A stretch of 64,000 nucleotides of DNA from Alkalimarinus coralli (lineage in GTDB: Bacteria; Pseudomonadota; Gammaproteobacteria; Pseudomonadales; Oleiphilaceae), in assembly GCF_023650515.1 (NCBI RefSeq), contig NZ_CP096016.1, positions 1,202,001-1,266,000 on the forward strand, given 5' to 3'. The notes beneath the pieces are model-generated. The model was given only the letters and a program-made list of their open reading frames with translations. It was not told the DNA's origin and did not search any database. The translations under genes and the position numbers were made by a program. Positions 28,303 to 35,953 of this stretch are shown one piece after another (the first letter of the stretch is position 1; every line of letters starts with the position of its first letter).

Positions 28303-31300
28303 ATGTTTAGTCTATTTTTTATTGATCGCCCAAAATTTGCATTTGTCATATCAATTGTTATCACGTTGGCGGGGCTGCTTTCGATTCCGTTGTTGCCTAT
28401 CGCGGAATTCCCTGACGTAACCCCCCCTGTTGTTAATGTATCTACTAGTTATCCTGGCGCTGACGCCGAAACCGTTCGCGATACCATTGCAACACCTATT
28501 GAGGCAGAACTTAATGGTGTTGAGGGGGCTCTTTATATGTCCTCCAACAGCGCGAATGATGGCAGTTATTCACTTAATATTACTTTTGAAGTGGGTTCTG
28601 ACCCGGACATGGCACAGGTCAGGGTGCAAAATCTGGTTCAGCAGGCGATCCCAAAGCTGCCTGAAGAAACGACAAAGCAAGGTGTGAATGTTAATAAGCA
28701 ATCAACCTCCATGACCATGATTGTTAATTTATACTCGCCAGACGACACTCATGATGCGCTTTTCCTTTCAAACTACTCCAGCCTGAGCATTACTGACGCG
28801 TTAGCCCGTATTAATGGCGTGAGTGAAGTGACCATAATGGGGGCACTGGATTACGGCATGCGAATATGGCTCAACCCTGACAGGTTGGCGAGTCTGAATT
28901 TGACTGTACAGGATGTATTGAATTCGGTAAAAGAACAGAACATTCAAGTGGCCGCGGGTCAGGTTGGTGCGCCGCCAGCACCCAGTTATCAGCAGTTCCA
29001 ATATACGCTTAGAACGACAGGCCGACTAACCAGTGTTGAAGATTTTGAAAATATTATATTGATTGCACGAGAGGACGGTTCGTCTGTCAAACTTAAGGAT
29101 GTTGCCCGACTGGAGCTTGGCTCTCAGAGCTACGCTTCTTTCGGTAAACTGGATAACAAGCCGAGTACGGTGATTGCTATTTATCAGTTACCGGAGGCCA
29201 ATGCACTGGATATCTCTGAAGCCGTGAACGCCGAAATGGAGAAGCTTAAGGAAGATTTCCCGGATGGCATAGAATATGGAATTCTGTATGACACGACCAA
29301 GTTTGTTGATGAGTCTATAAAAGAAGTAGCAATTACGCTGTTTCAAGCGCTGTTATTAGTTGTGTTGGTGGTTTACATCTTCTTGCAGGATGTGAGATCT
29401 ACCCTTATCCCCGCTATTGCGATACCTGTATCACTCATAGGTACGTTTGCTGTTCTGTTACTGACCGGAATGAGCATCAACACCGTCACCTTATTTGCAC
29501 TGATTCTTGCGATTGGTGTCGTGGTTGATGATGCGATAGTAGTGATTGAAAATGTCCAACGGCATATGGGAGAGGGGTTGTCTCCTAAAGATGCCACTCG
29601 GCAAGCAATGAAAGAGGTGTTCGGGCCTGTCATTGCAACGACGTTGGTGCTGCTTGCTGTTTTTGTCCCTGTTGCACTGATGCCTGGTATTACCGGTCAG
29701 ATGTATGCCCAGTTTGCGGTAACAATATCGATTGCTGTGTTGATCTCATCGGTTAATGCGCTGACGCTGAGTCCTGCATTATGTGCAACGCTTCTGCGCC
29801 CCCCAGCGGCTAAAGGCGAAAAGAAATCCGGCTGGTTCTTTACCAAGTTTGAGAAGGTGTTTAGTAAACTCACTGGGGGGTACGTAAGTTGGGTTCGTGT
29901 CCTGGTTCGCCGGTTGGTACTAGTGTCGCTGCTATTGGGGTTGATAATAGGTAGCACAGGCTTCTTGCTTAAAACGTTGCCCACAGGGTTTATTCCACCG
30001 GAAGACAAGGGCGCATTTATGATTGATATTGCGTTACCGGACGGCGCTTCACTTCAAAGAACAGAAGCGGTGCTGGAGCAGGTTACCAATATAATTAATG
30101 AAGAAGCCGGTGTTGCTAACGCGATGACGGTAAGTGGTTACAGTATATTGAAAGGTGCTGCTTCTTCAAACGCAGGTTTGGCGATTGTGATATTAGACCC
30201 CTGGGATGAGAGACCGGGTTCAGAGCTCCATATGTTTAGTATTTTGCAACGAATCCAGGGAAAGCTATTTGCACTTCCTGATGCCAATATATTTGCGTTT
30301 CCTTTGCCTGCCATTCCAGGTATAGGTGCGACTGGTGGCTTTGAGTTTGTTCTGGAAGACACGTTGGGGCGGTCCCCATCGGAGTTGGCGGGTGTCATGC
30401 GCTCGCTTATTTTAAAGGCCAATGAAGCCCCGGAAATAGATAAAGCATTTAGCTCTTTTAGAGCCGATGTGCCACAAATATTTATTGATGTTGACCGTGT
30501 TAAGGCTCGAAACCTTGGTATTCCTTTGAATGATGTATTTCTCACCATGCAAACGCTGTTAGGTTCGCTTTACATCAATGACTTTAATAAATTCGGCAAG
30601 GTATATCGTGTAATGATGATGGCTGATGCTGAATACCGCAGTGATGTTAGAGATATTGACCGGTTCTACGTGCGAAGCCAAAATAATGAGATGGTTCCAC
30701 TGGGCACGTTGATTGAAACCAAGCCTATATTAGGGCCTGAGGTGGTCACTCGATACAACTTGTTTGCATCGGCAAATATTAATGGTAGCGCTGCACCCGG
30801 ATATAGCTCAGGTCAGGCGATTGAAGCGATGGAACGAATTGCAGCCGAGGAACTGCCTTCAGGGTACGCATTTGAATGGACTGGCATGACCTACCAGGAG
30901 CTGGCGGCTGGTAACCTTGCACCGCTGCTATTCTCGTTAGCGATTATATTCGTTTACTTGTTCCTGGTTGCTCAGTATGAGAGCTGGTCTATTCCGCTGA
31001 GTGTTATGTTTGCAGTGCCTATAGCGGTGCTTGGTGCGTTACTGGCGGTAGGTGTCGTTGGTATGGCTGTGAACTTATATACTCAAATCGGGCTGGTATT
31101 GCTCATAGGCTTATCCACCAAGAGCGCAATTCTGATTGTGGAGTTTGCTAAGAACTTACGGGAAGAAGAAGGGCTGTCAGTATGGGAGTCGGCCATAAAA
31201 GCAGCGGAGTTAAGGTTTAGAGCTGTTCTGATGACTGGTTTGTCGTTTGTACTGGGCGTTATTCCGCTGGTGCTTTCAACAGGGGCTGGTGCCGTGAGCC

Positions 31301-31440
31301 GGTTGTCTCTTGGTTTTGCTGTTCTAGGGGGGATGTTGTTGTCGGTCATCGTTGCTACCCTTCTTGTTCCTGCGTTTTATGTTATTTTGCAAAGAACCCG
31401 CGAGCGGTTTAAGCAAAAGGAGCAGGCTGAGCAGGCATAA
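28303..31440 (+). CDS. RND multidrug efflux permease, HAE1 family (AcrB-like)
   Basis: A 1045-residue inner-membrane trimeric proton antiporter. N-terminal MFSLFFIDRPKFAFVISIV starts TM1; two large periplasmic loops and 12 transmembrane segments are apparent. Proton relay aspartates lie in TM4 GVVVDDAIVVIENVQRH, and the lysine in TM10 is within GLSTKSAILIVEFAKN. Length and motifs match AcrB/MexF. It probably exports hydrophobic drugs or solvents; the exact substrate is not predictable. Confidence 0.95.
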   Translation: MFSLFFIDRPKFAFVISIVITLAGLLSIPLLPIAEFPDVTPPVVNVSTSYPGADAETVRDTIATPIEAELNGVEGALYMSSNSANDGSYSLNITFEVGSDPDMAQVRVQNLVQQAIPKLPEETTKQGVNVNKQSTSMTMIVNLYSPDDTHDALFLSNYSSLSITDALARINGVSEVTIMGALDYGMRIWLNPDRLASLNLTVQDVLNSVKEQNIQVAAGQVGAPPAPSYQQFQYTLRTTGRLTSVEDFENIILIAREDGSSVKLKDVARLELGSQSYASFGKLDNKPSTVIAIYQLPEANALDISEAVNAEMEKLKEDFPDGIEYGILYDTTKFVDESIKEVAITLFQALLLVVLVVYIFLQDVRSTLIPAIAIPVSLIGTFAVLLLTGMSINTVTLFALILAIGVVVDDAIVVIENVQRHMGEGLSPKDATRQAMKEVFGPVIATTLVLLAVFVPVALMPGITGQMYAQFAVTISIAVLISSVNALTLSPALCATLLRPPAAKGEKKSGWFFTKFEKVFSKLTGGYVSWVRVLVRRLVLVSLLLGLIIGSTGFLLKTLPTGFIPPEDKGAFMIDIALPDGASLQRTEAVLEQVTNIINEEAGVANAMTVSGYSILKGAASSNAGLAIVILDPWDERPGSELHMFSILQRIQGKLFALPDANIFAFPLPAIPGIGATGGFEFVLEDTLGRSPSELAGVMRSLILKANEAPEIDKAFSSFRADVPQIFIDVDRVKARNLGIPLNDVFLTMQTLLGSLYINDFNKFGKVYRVMMMADAEYRSDVRDIDRFYVRSQNNEMVPLGTLIETKPILGPEVVTRYNLFASANINGSAAPGYSSGQAIEAMERIAAEELPSGYAFEWTGMTYQELAAGNLAPLLFSLAIIFVYLFLVAQYESWSIPLSVMFAVPIAVLGALLAVGVVGMAVNLYTQIGLVLLIGLSTKSAILIVEFAKNLREEEGLSVWESAIKAAELRFRAVLMTGLSFVLGVIPLVLSTGAGAVSRLSLGFAVLGGMLLSVIVATLLVPAFYVILQRTRERFKQKEQAEQA

Positions 31441-31465
31441 ACCTGCTCATCTATTTTAGCGTGGT

Positions 31466-31509
31466 TTAAGGCGTGAGCTATATCAGATTAAGGCGTGAGC
31501 TATTTCAGA
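31466..31509 (+). repeat. 22-bp tandem duplication after the RND operon
   Basis: TTAAGGCGTGAGCTATATCAGA (31466-31487) is followed directly by a copy with one mismatch (TATTTCAGA at its end, 31488-31509). It lies between two convergent genes. Confidence 0.85.
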
Positions 31510-31574
31510 GCCTGTCTTAAACCGCTGCTAAAGAGTTTTCTATCTAACTCTATGCCATTTCTCATGGTCTGGCT

Positions 31575-32762
31575 TTACGCCCAGGCGATATCAAGCACGG
31601 TTCGTGCGTCATCATAGTTAACCTCTTTAGGGTTAAACATGATGGAGCCATCGTTGATGGTCATATCGGCAATTTTTGAAAGGTCAGTTTTTGCAACTTT
31701 GCCTGTCTCTTTTAGTGTGCGGGGTAGCTTGCAGCATTTATACAGCTCATCCCGTATCTGCTTAATAAGTTCGATAGACTTTTCAGCCCGCAGGTTTGCC
31801 GGTGTGGCTGCATAGATATCGGCTCCGCCTAATGAAAGCAGCAACTCACCTAACGGTGCTCGAATCTCCTCAAGGTTAAACTCAAGTACGTAGGGAAGGA
31901 ACAAGTTCATGCAGAGACCATGAGGAAGATGGCACGCAGCACCCGCGCTGTGCCCAAGCGAGTGAACCATACCGCACATAGAATTTGAGAAGGCGATGCC
32001 TGCCATTGTAGAGGCTTGGGCAAGCTCAAGCCGGGCTGTTTTATTATTTGGGTTATCGATAACCTTTAAGAGGTTATCACTAATTTTACGCACTGCCGCA
32101 GAAGCATAAGCGTCGCTGATTGGGTTTTTCGCGGTGCAGGTAAACGCTTCAATAGCGTGAGTCATCGCATCCATCGCAGTCATGGCTGTAATATGGGCTG
32201 GCAGCGTGAGCGTCATCCTTGGGTCTATTATGGCTGCATTCGGCAACAAAAACGGAGAGGCGAAGGGAAGCTTTACGCCCTTTTGAGTGTCAGAGATGAC
32301 CGCAACGGAAGTGACTTCAGAGCCCGTTCCCGCGGTTGTAGGGACGACAAAAAAGGGCTTAAGGGCTTTTTTAAGGTTGCCCGCACCAGAATAGTCGCCA
32401 ATGTCATCACCACCTTCTGATACCAAGATATTGACGCCTTTGCAGGTATCAATAACAGAACCCCCACCAATGGCTATAATAGAGTCGCACTTTTTCTTTC
32501 TATAGAGTTTGGCTATTTGAGTGACCACCTCTTTAGATGAATCAGCCGGCACATCATCGTATATATCGACAACGTTTAGCTCGCTCTCTTCACAGGCGGT
32601 TAATACATAGTCTACTAATCCCGCGCCTCGAACCCCTTGGTCAGTAATGATAATGGACTTGGAAGCACCGAGTGATCTTAGTTCAAAAGGGATATGTTCG
32701 AGTGCTGCATTACCCGCAATCACTTTTACGGGGCAAAAAAATTCGTAAAAATCCTGGCTCAT
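31575..32762 (-). CDS. Iron-containing alcohol dehydrogenase (group III)
   Basis: A 395-residue NAD(P)-dependent dehydrogenase of the Fe-ADH family. The dinucleotide motif is AIGGGSVIDTCKG. Metal ligands are expected in IIDPRMT (Asp), MTHAIEAF (His), and HSLGHSAGAACHLPHG (two His). PTTAGTGSEVT is the family signature. Its start overlaps the stop of the upstream gene by four bases, indicating translational coupling. Substrate range is unknown; in oil-degrading marine bacteria such enzymes often oxidise medium- to long-chain alcohols, which is only a suggestion here. Confidence 0.92.
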   Translation of the reverse strand: MSQDFYEFFCPVKVIAGNAALEHIPFELRSLGASKSIIITDQGVRGAGLVDYVLTACEESELNVVDIYDDVPADSSKEVVTQIAKLYRKKKCDSIIAIGGGSVIDTCKGVNILVSEGGDDIGDYSGAGNLKKALKPFFVVPTTAGTGSEVTSVAVISDTQKGVKLPFASPFLLPNAAIIDPRMTLTLPAHITAMTAMDAMTHAIEAFTCTAKNPISDAYASAAVRKISDNLLKVIDNPNNKTARLELAQASTMAGIAFSNSMCGMVHSLGHSAGAACHLPHGLCMNLFLPYVLEFNLEEIRAPLGELLLSLGGADIYAATPANLRAEKSIELIKQIRDELYKCCKLPRTLKETGKVAKTDLSKIADMTINDGSIMFNPKEVNYDDARTVLDIAWA

Positions 32763-33295
32763 GATTTGTTCACCGTGATGAGGTTGGAGGCCATTTGATA
32801 ATATATTCGAGCACCATGAAGGAGTTTTTCAGGAAGCTTTACTTCGTGTGGGTACTCTTTTAATGCGCGCTCAGCCAGAAGCTTGGGTAATATAAACGCT
32901 TCTACTCTGTTCAGTATTCGTGTTACCCGCAGAGCATAACTAATATCGCCATTCACCATCATACGGTCATTGGCGAAGGCTTCAGAGGTGCTTTCCTGAA
33001 ATGAGAGTACCAGAAAACTATGAGTTAAATGTTTGAAACCGATACTAAGATCTACCTTTTCCTCAGGATTGCTGCTTAAAAAAACAAGCTCTCCGTTAGT
33101 TGTTTTTTTTGCCGAAAAGCTCGGGCCGTTAGGTAGCACTGTCATCTGAAACGAGAAGCCATCAGGCAACATGTTGACTTCTTTTTTTATCGTATCGTCA
33201 ACCTGGCTAATCGCTTGTAAAGCCCGACCGATGACATTCATCATCAGTTTTACGTATAGGCGTTTAGCCTTGGAGATAGGGGAGGGTAATACCAT
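32759..33295 (-). CDS. SCP2-like lipid-binding protein (putative)
   Basis: A 178-residue soluble protein with a pattern like the sterol-carrier-protein-2 fold: a central stretch VDLSIGFKHLTHSFLVLSFQESTSEAFANDRMMVNGDISYALRV-type, alternating strands then helix, and the MVNGD turn typical of SCP2 domains. No signal peptide. It is the first gene of a two-gene unit with the Fe-ADH (ATGA overlap), which suggests that it presents a hydrophobic alcohol or acyl substrate to that enzyme. The family call is tentative. Confidence 0.55.
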   Translation of the reverse strand: MVLPSPISKAKRLYVKLMMNVIGRALQAISQVDDTIKKEVNMLPDGFSFQMTVLPNGPSFSAKKTTNGELVFLSSNPEEKVDLSIGFKHLTHSFLVLSFQESTSEAFANDRMMVNGDISYALRVTRILNRVEAFILPKLLAERALKEYPHEVKLPEKLLHGARIYYQMASNLITVNKS

Positions 33296-33341
33296 AAGCG
33301 CTCCGGATATAAGGCGTATTAATTAACGCATGTTCTATTAA

Positions 33342-33357
33342 TAGAGTAAACGCTCTA
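33342..33357. promoter_or_regulatory. Candidate operator upstream of the SCP2/Fe-ADH unit
   Basis: Inverted repeat TAGAG (33342-33346), spacer TAAACG, CTCTA (33353-33357), 47-62 bp upstream of the minus-strand start. Short dyads like this are often bound by TetR-type regulators, but none is encoded nearby. Confidence 0.35.
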
Positions 33358-33535
33358 ATGAGTCAAGCCTATAAAATGCTTTGATTTAAGCTGGGAATAC
33401 TTATTGATGTTTACTTGTTCTAAGGCTTTAATATTAAATAGGCTTTAAGCATATCTCTGCCTGGTTGTGGTACGGCTTTGAATGAAGTCCGTTATTTTTG
33501 TTCGGCTATTTATCTACATTCTGTAAGGTTCAATT

Positions 33536-34447
33536 ATGAGTTTAAAAGGGTTCTGGAGACTCGGGGGGAGCTGTTTTACCCTTCTTTTTGCCATTTTATG
33601 TACATCATCTGTACAGGCTTCTGAGGGCACGCCGGAAGATCTAACATGGAAGAGCTTAAAATATGCGGGTTCCAAGTTTTTTATTAGCCTGGATACTGAG
33701 GTTAATGTTGAGATGATCAGTAAAGAGCAAGCGAAGGGAGAGCTGATTACACCAAAAGAAGGAGAGGGGAAAGCGCCGATATCGGACAAGATAGTAAAAA
33801 TTAATGTCAAAAATAGCGTAGTAGGGAGTGATACCGACTTTACAGTTTGGATGGAACCTGACACCACTGTGCTTCAGCGGACATCGATATACGGTGGAAT
33901 AAAAAAGTGGTACAGAACGTATCGTTTTATGACGGATAAAGTTTATTCTGACAAGCGTAAACCTGCGAATGGTGATGAAAAAGACCAGCCATGGAGTGCC
34001 TGGACTGACATTGCTCAGGGATTTTTCAAACTTGATGACACAGAACAAAAAGCCACCATTAGCGAGTCGGAAGCCCTTTTTTATTTAATCGGCACGGCTG
34101 GGCTTAAAAAAACAGGTGACTCCGCAGAGTTGAATATGTATGACAGAGGGGGTGTCATTAAAGCGGTGGTGAATGTTATTGGTGCGAAGCGCGTATTTGT
34201 TGACTACCGTATAAATAAGGATGGCGAGACAACCAGGGTAAGAAAGAAAGTGGTAGCACTTGAAGCTGTTGTTGATGCGAAGTCGATTAAGGAAGGCGGT
34301 AACTTGGAGAAGTTTAAATTCTTAGGTTACAAAGACGATGTTCGGTTGTTGATTGATCCAAAGCTCAATGCCATTTTGGAAATTTCAGGTGCAGTTGAGT
34401 ATGTTGGTGATGTCACCATCCGGCTGGAAAATATTACGCTCAACTAA
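33536..34447 (+). CDS. Hypothetical exported protein
   Basis: A 303-residue protein with a signal peptide (GSCFTLLFAILCTSSVQAS, cleavage near residue 29), so probably periplasmic. No family was recognised. The mature part is beta-rich and repeats short strands typical of periplasmic domains that fold like DUF3108 (KWYRTYRFMTDKVYS, VKINVKNSV...), but I cannot confirm this. It is alone, with a GGCGCTTT/AAAGCGCC hairpin just after the stop. Confidence 0.6.
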   Translation: MSLKGFWRLGGSCFTLLFAILCTSSVQASEGTPEDLTWKSLKYAGSKFFISLDTEVNVEMISKEQAKGELITPKEGEGKAPISDKIVKINVKNSVVGSDTDFTVWMEPDTTVLQRTSIYGGIKKWYRTYRFMTDKVYSDKRKPANGDEKDQPWSAWTDIAQGFFKLDDTEQKATISESEALFYLIGTAGLKKTGDSAELNMYDRGGVIKAVVNVIGAKRVFVDYRINKDGETTRVRKKVVALEAVVDAKSIKEGGNLEKFKFLGYKDDVRLLIDPKLNAILEISGAVEYVGDVTIRLENITLN

Positions 34448-34462
34448 TTATGGTCGACATGC

Positions 34463-34482
34463 GGCGCTTTGTTAAAAGCGCC
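34463..34482 (+). terminator. Hairpin after the exported hypothetical gene
   Basis: GGCGCTTT (34463-34470), loop GTTA, AAAGCGCC (34475-34482), followed by only TTAAA. A weak intrinsic terminator. Confidence 0.5.
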
Positions 34483-34581
34483 TTAAACGACCTTTGGCAA
34501 AGGCCAACTAGAAAGGTTGGCTGAGGTCTGGGCGTTGAGTTGTTGATCGTGTCATCAATAACTCAACAACTTTTCGCAACG

Positions 34582-35394
34582 CTATTTTCCTGCAAAGTGC
34601 GGAGCGCGCTTCTCGATAAATGCGTTAACCGCTTCCTGGTGATCAGCGGTATTGTGACTAATTCCCTGAAAACCCGCGCACACATCTAAAAAATCTCGCA
34701 ACTGCATTCGCTGTGCCTTTTTCATGAGGCGCTTGGTGTATCTCACTGCATGAGGCGGTTTAGAAGCAATTTGCTGAGCAAATGCCTGCCCTCGGCTCAG
34801 CAACTCGCTTGCGGATAGAACCTCCAATACCAGGCCAATGTCTAATGCCTCTTTTGCATCGATAATTCGTCCGGTAAATGTCAGCTCCGCCGCTTTTTGG
34901 TAGCCGATTAATTTTTGTAGATACCAGGCTCCTCCATCTCCGGGAATGATGCCGAGGTTAATAAATGTTTCGCCAAATTTGGCCTTGTCTGATGCAAGTC
35001 TGATGTCACACATGCATGTAAGATCAAGGCCTGCGCCTATGGCTGGCCCATTAACCAGTGCGATAGAGGGAACCTCAAGCGTGTCCAGTGCTAATGGGAT
35101 TCTCTGAATGCCTTCACGATACGTTCGCTCTAAGGTTTGTACATCACCACTGAAGTCGTGACTCCGGCTTTGCATATCCTTAATATTGCCCCCGGCAGAA
35201 AAAGCAGCCCCCTGGCCGGTGAAAATCAACACAGATACATTCGGTGTGTGGTTGACCCAGTCTACCGTAGCAACGATATCGTCGATCAGCCGTGTGCCAG
35301 TTAGTGCGTTTCGCACGTCGTTTCGGTTAAACGTCAGAGTGGCGATATTTGAACTGATGTCCAGGGTTGAATCAACCAAAGCAGGTCGTTGCAT
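34582..35394 (-). CDS. Enoyl-CoA hydratase/isomerase family protein (crotonase)
   Basis: A 270-residue crotonase-fold enzyme. The oxyanion-hole segments are FSAGGNIKDM and PAIGAGLDLTCMCDIRLAS. The first catalytic glutamate is in FGETFINLGIIPGDGGAWYL, whereas the second position (usually Glu after the GG turn) is not obvious, so the reaction (hydration, isomerisation or another) is uncertain. Its ATG begins on the base after the ydbL stop codon, so it is the last gene of a ydbH-ynbE-ydbL unit. This is an odd partner for an envelope lipid-transport operon. Confidence 0.88.
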   Translation of the reverse strand: MQRPALVDSTLDISSNIATLTFNRNDVRNALTGTRLIDDIVATVDWVNHTPNVSVLIFTGQGAAFSAGGNIKDMQSRSHDFSGDVQTLERTYREGIQRIPLALDTLEVPSIALVNGPAIGAGLDLTCMCDIRLASDKAKFGETFINLGIIPGDGGAWYLQKLIGYQKAAELTFTGRIIDAKEALDIGLVLEVLSASELLSRGQAFAQQIASKPPHAVRYTKRLMKKAQRMQLRDFLDVCAGFQGISHNTADHQEAVNAFIEKRAPHFAGK

Positions 35395-35715
35395 CTATTT
35401 TTTCACCCATTTGCCAGTTTGAGTTTCAACAATTTCGCCTGACTGAGCTTTTTCAATGAGCTTTTTACCAGCCAATAGCTCGACATCTTTGATTGGCAGG
35501 TTATTTTTTGCAGCCACTTTTGCATAGGCCGCTTTTCGTTTGGCATTCACTTCATCAATGAGGGCCTTAACTTCATCTGACTCTTTAATAAGCCCGATAT
35601 AGCCATTTATTTTTTCACCAACCAGCCCCTGAGATTTTGCGTCACCCAAATCCAGGGCGAAAGCAGGCAAACTGATGATTAGGCTTAATATTGCTATTAG
35701 TAAACGGTTCTTCAT
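35395..35715 (-). CDS. ydbL: YdbL family protein (DUF1318)
   Basis: A 106-residue exported protein. The start at MKNRLLIAILS is supported by AAGGAGCCC on the minus strand and gives a short signal peptide ending in FALDL. The remainder (DAKSQGLVGEKINGYIG...ANRKAAY-like) is the DUF1318 pattern. YdbL works with YnbE and the AsmA-like YdbH in the E. coli envelope; the same gene order here supports the assignment. Confidence 0.9.
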   Translation of the reverse strand: MKNRLLIAILSLIISLPAFALDLGDAKSQGLVGEKINGYIGLIKESDEVKALIDEVNAKRKAAYAKVAAKNNLPIKDVELLAGKKLIEKAQSGEIVETQTGKWVKK

Positions 35716-35725
35716 GAAGGGCTCC

Positions 35726-35914
35726 TTAGAATATATCGCTTTTCTCATCGAATAGATTATCCAGCTCTTTCTCAACTTTAATCTTTATTTCATGCTCAAT
35801 TTTTACGTTAAGGTTTATTGTGATTGGCTTTTCGGGTGCCGCTACTTCTACCTTCGGCGTGCATGCCGTTAACAGAAAAACGGATGATGCCAGGAATAAC
35901 GTATGCTTTACCAT
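35726..35914 (-). CDS. ynbE: YnbE-like outer-membrane lipoprotein
   Basis: A 62-residue lipoprotein starting at MVKHTLFLASSVFLLTAC. The lipobox LTAC places the lipidated Cys at residue 18. After it comes a beta-forming stretch (ITINLNVKIEHEIKIKVEKEL) typical of YnbE, which multimerises and contacts the end of the YdbH bridge. A start four codons upstream (35926) is possible. It lies between ydbH and ydbL as in E. coli. Confidence 0.88.
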   Translation of the reverse strand: MVKHTLFLASSVFLLTACTPKVEVAAPEKPITINLNVKIEHEIKIKVEKELDNLFDEKSDIF

Positions 35915-35953
35915 GCAGGTCTCCATGATGATCTGGTTATTATTTAACGCCTG

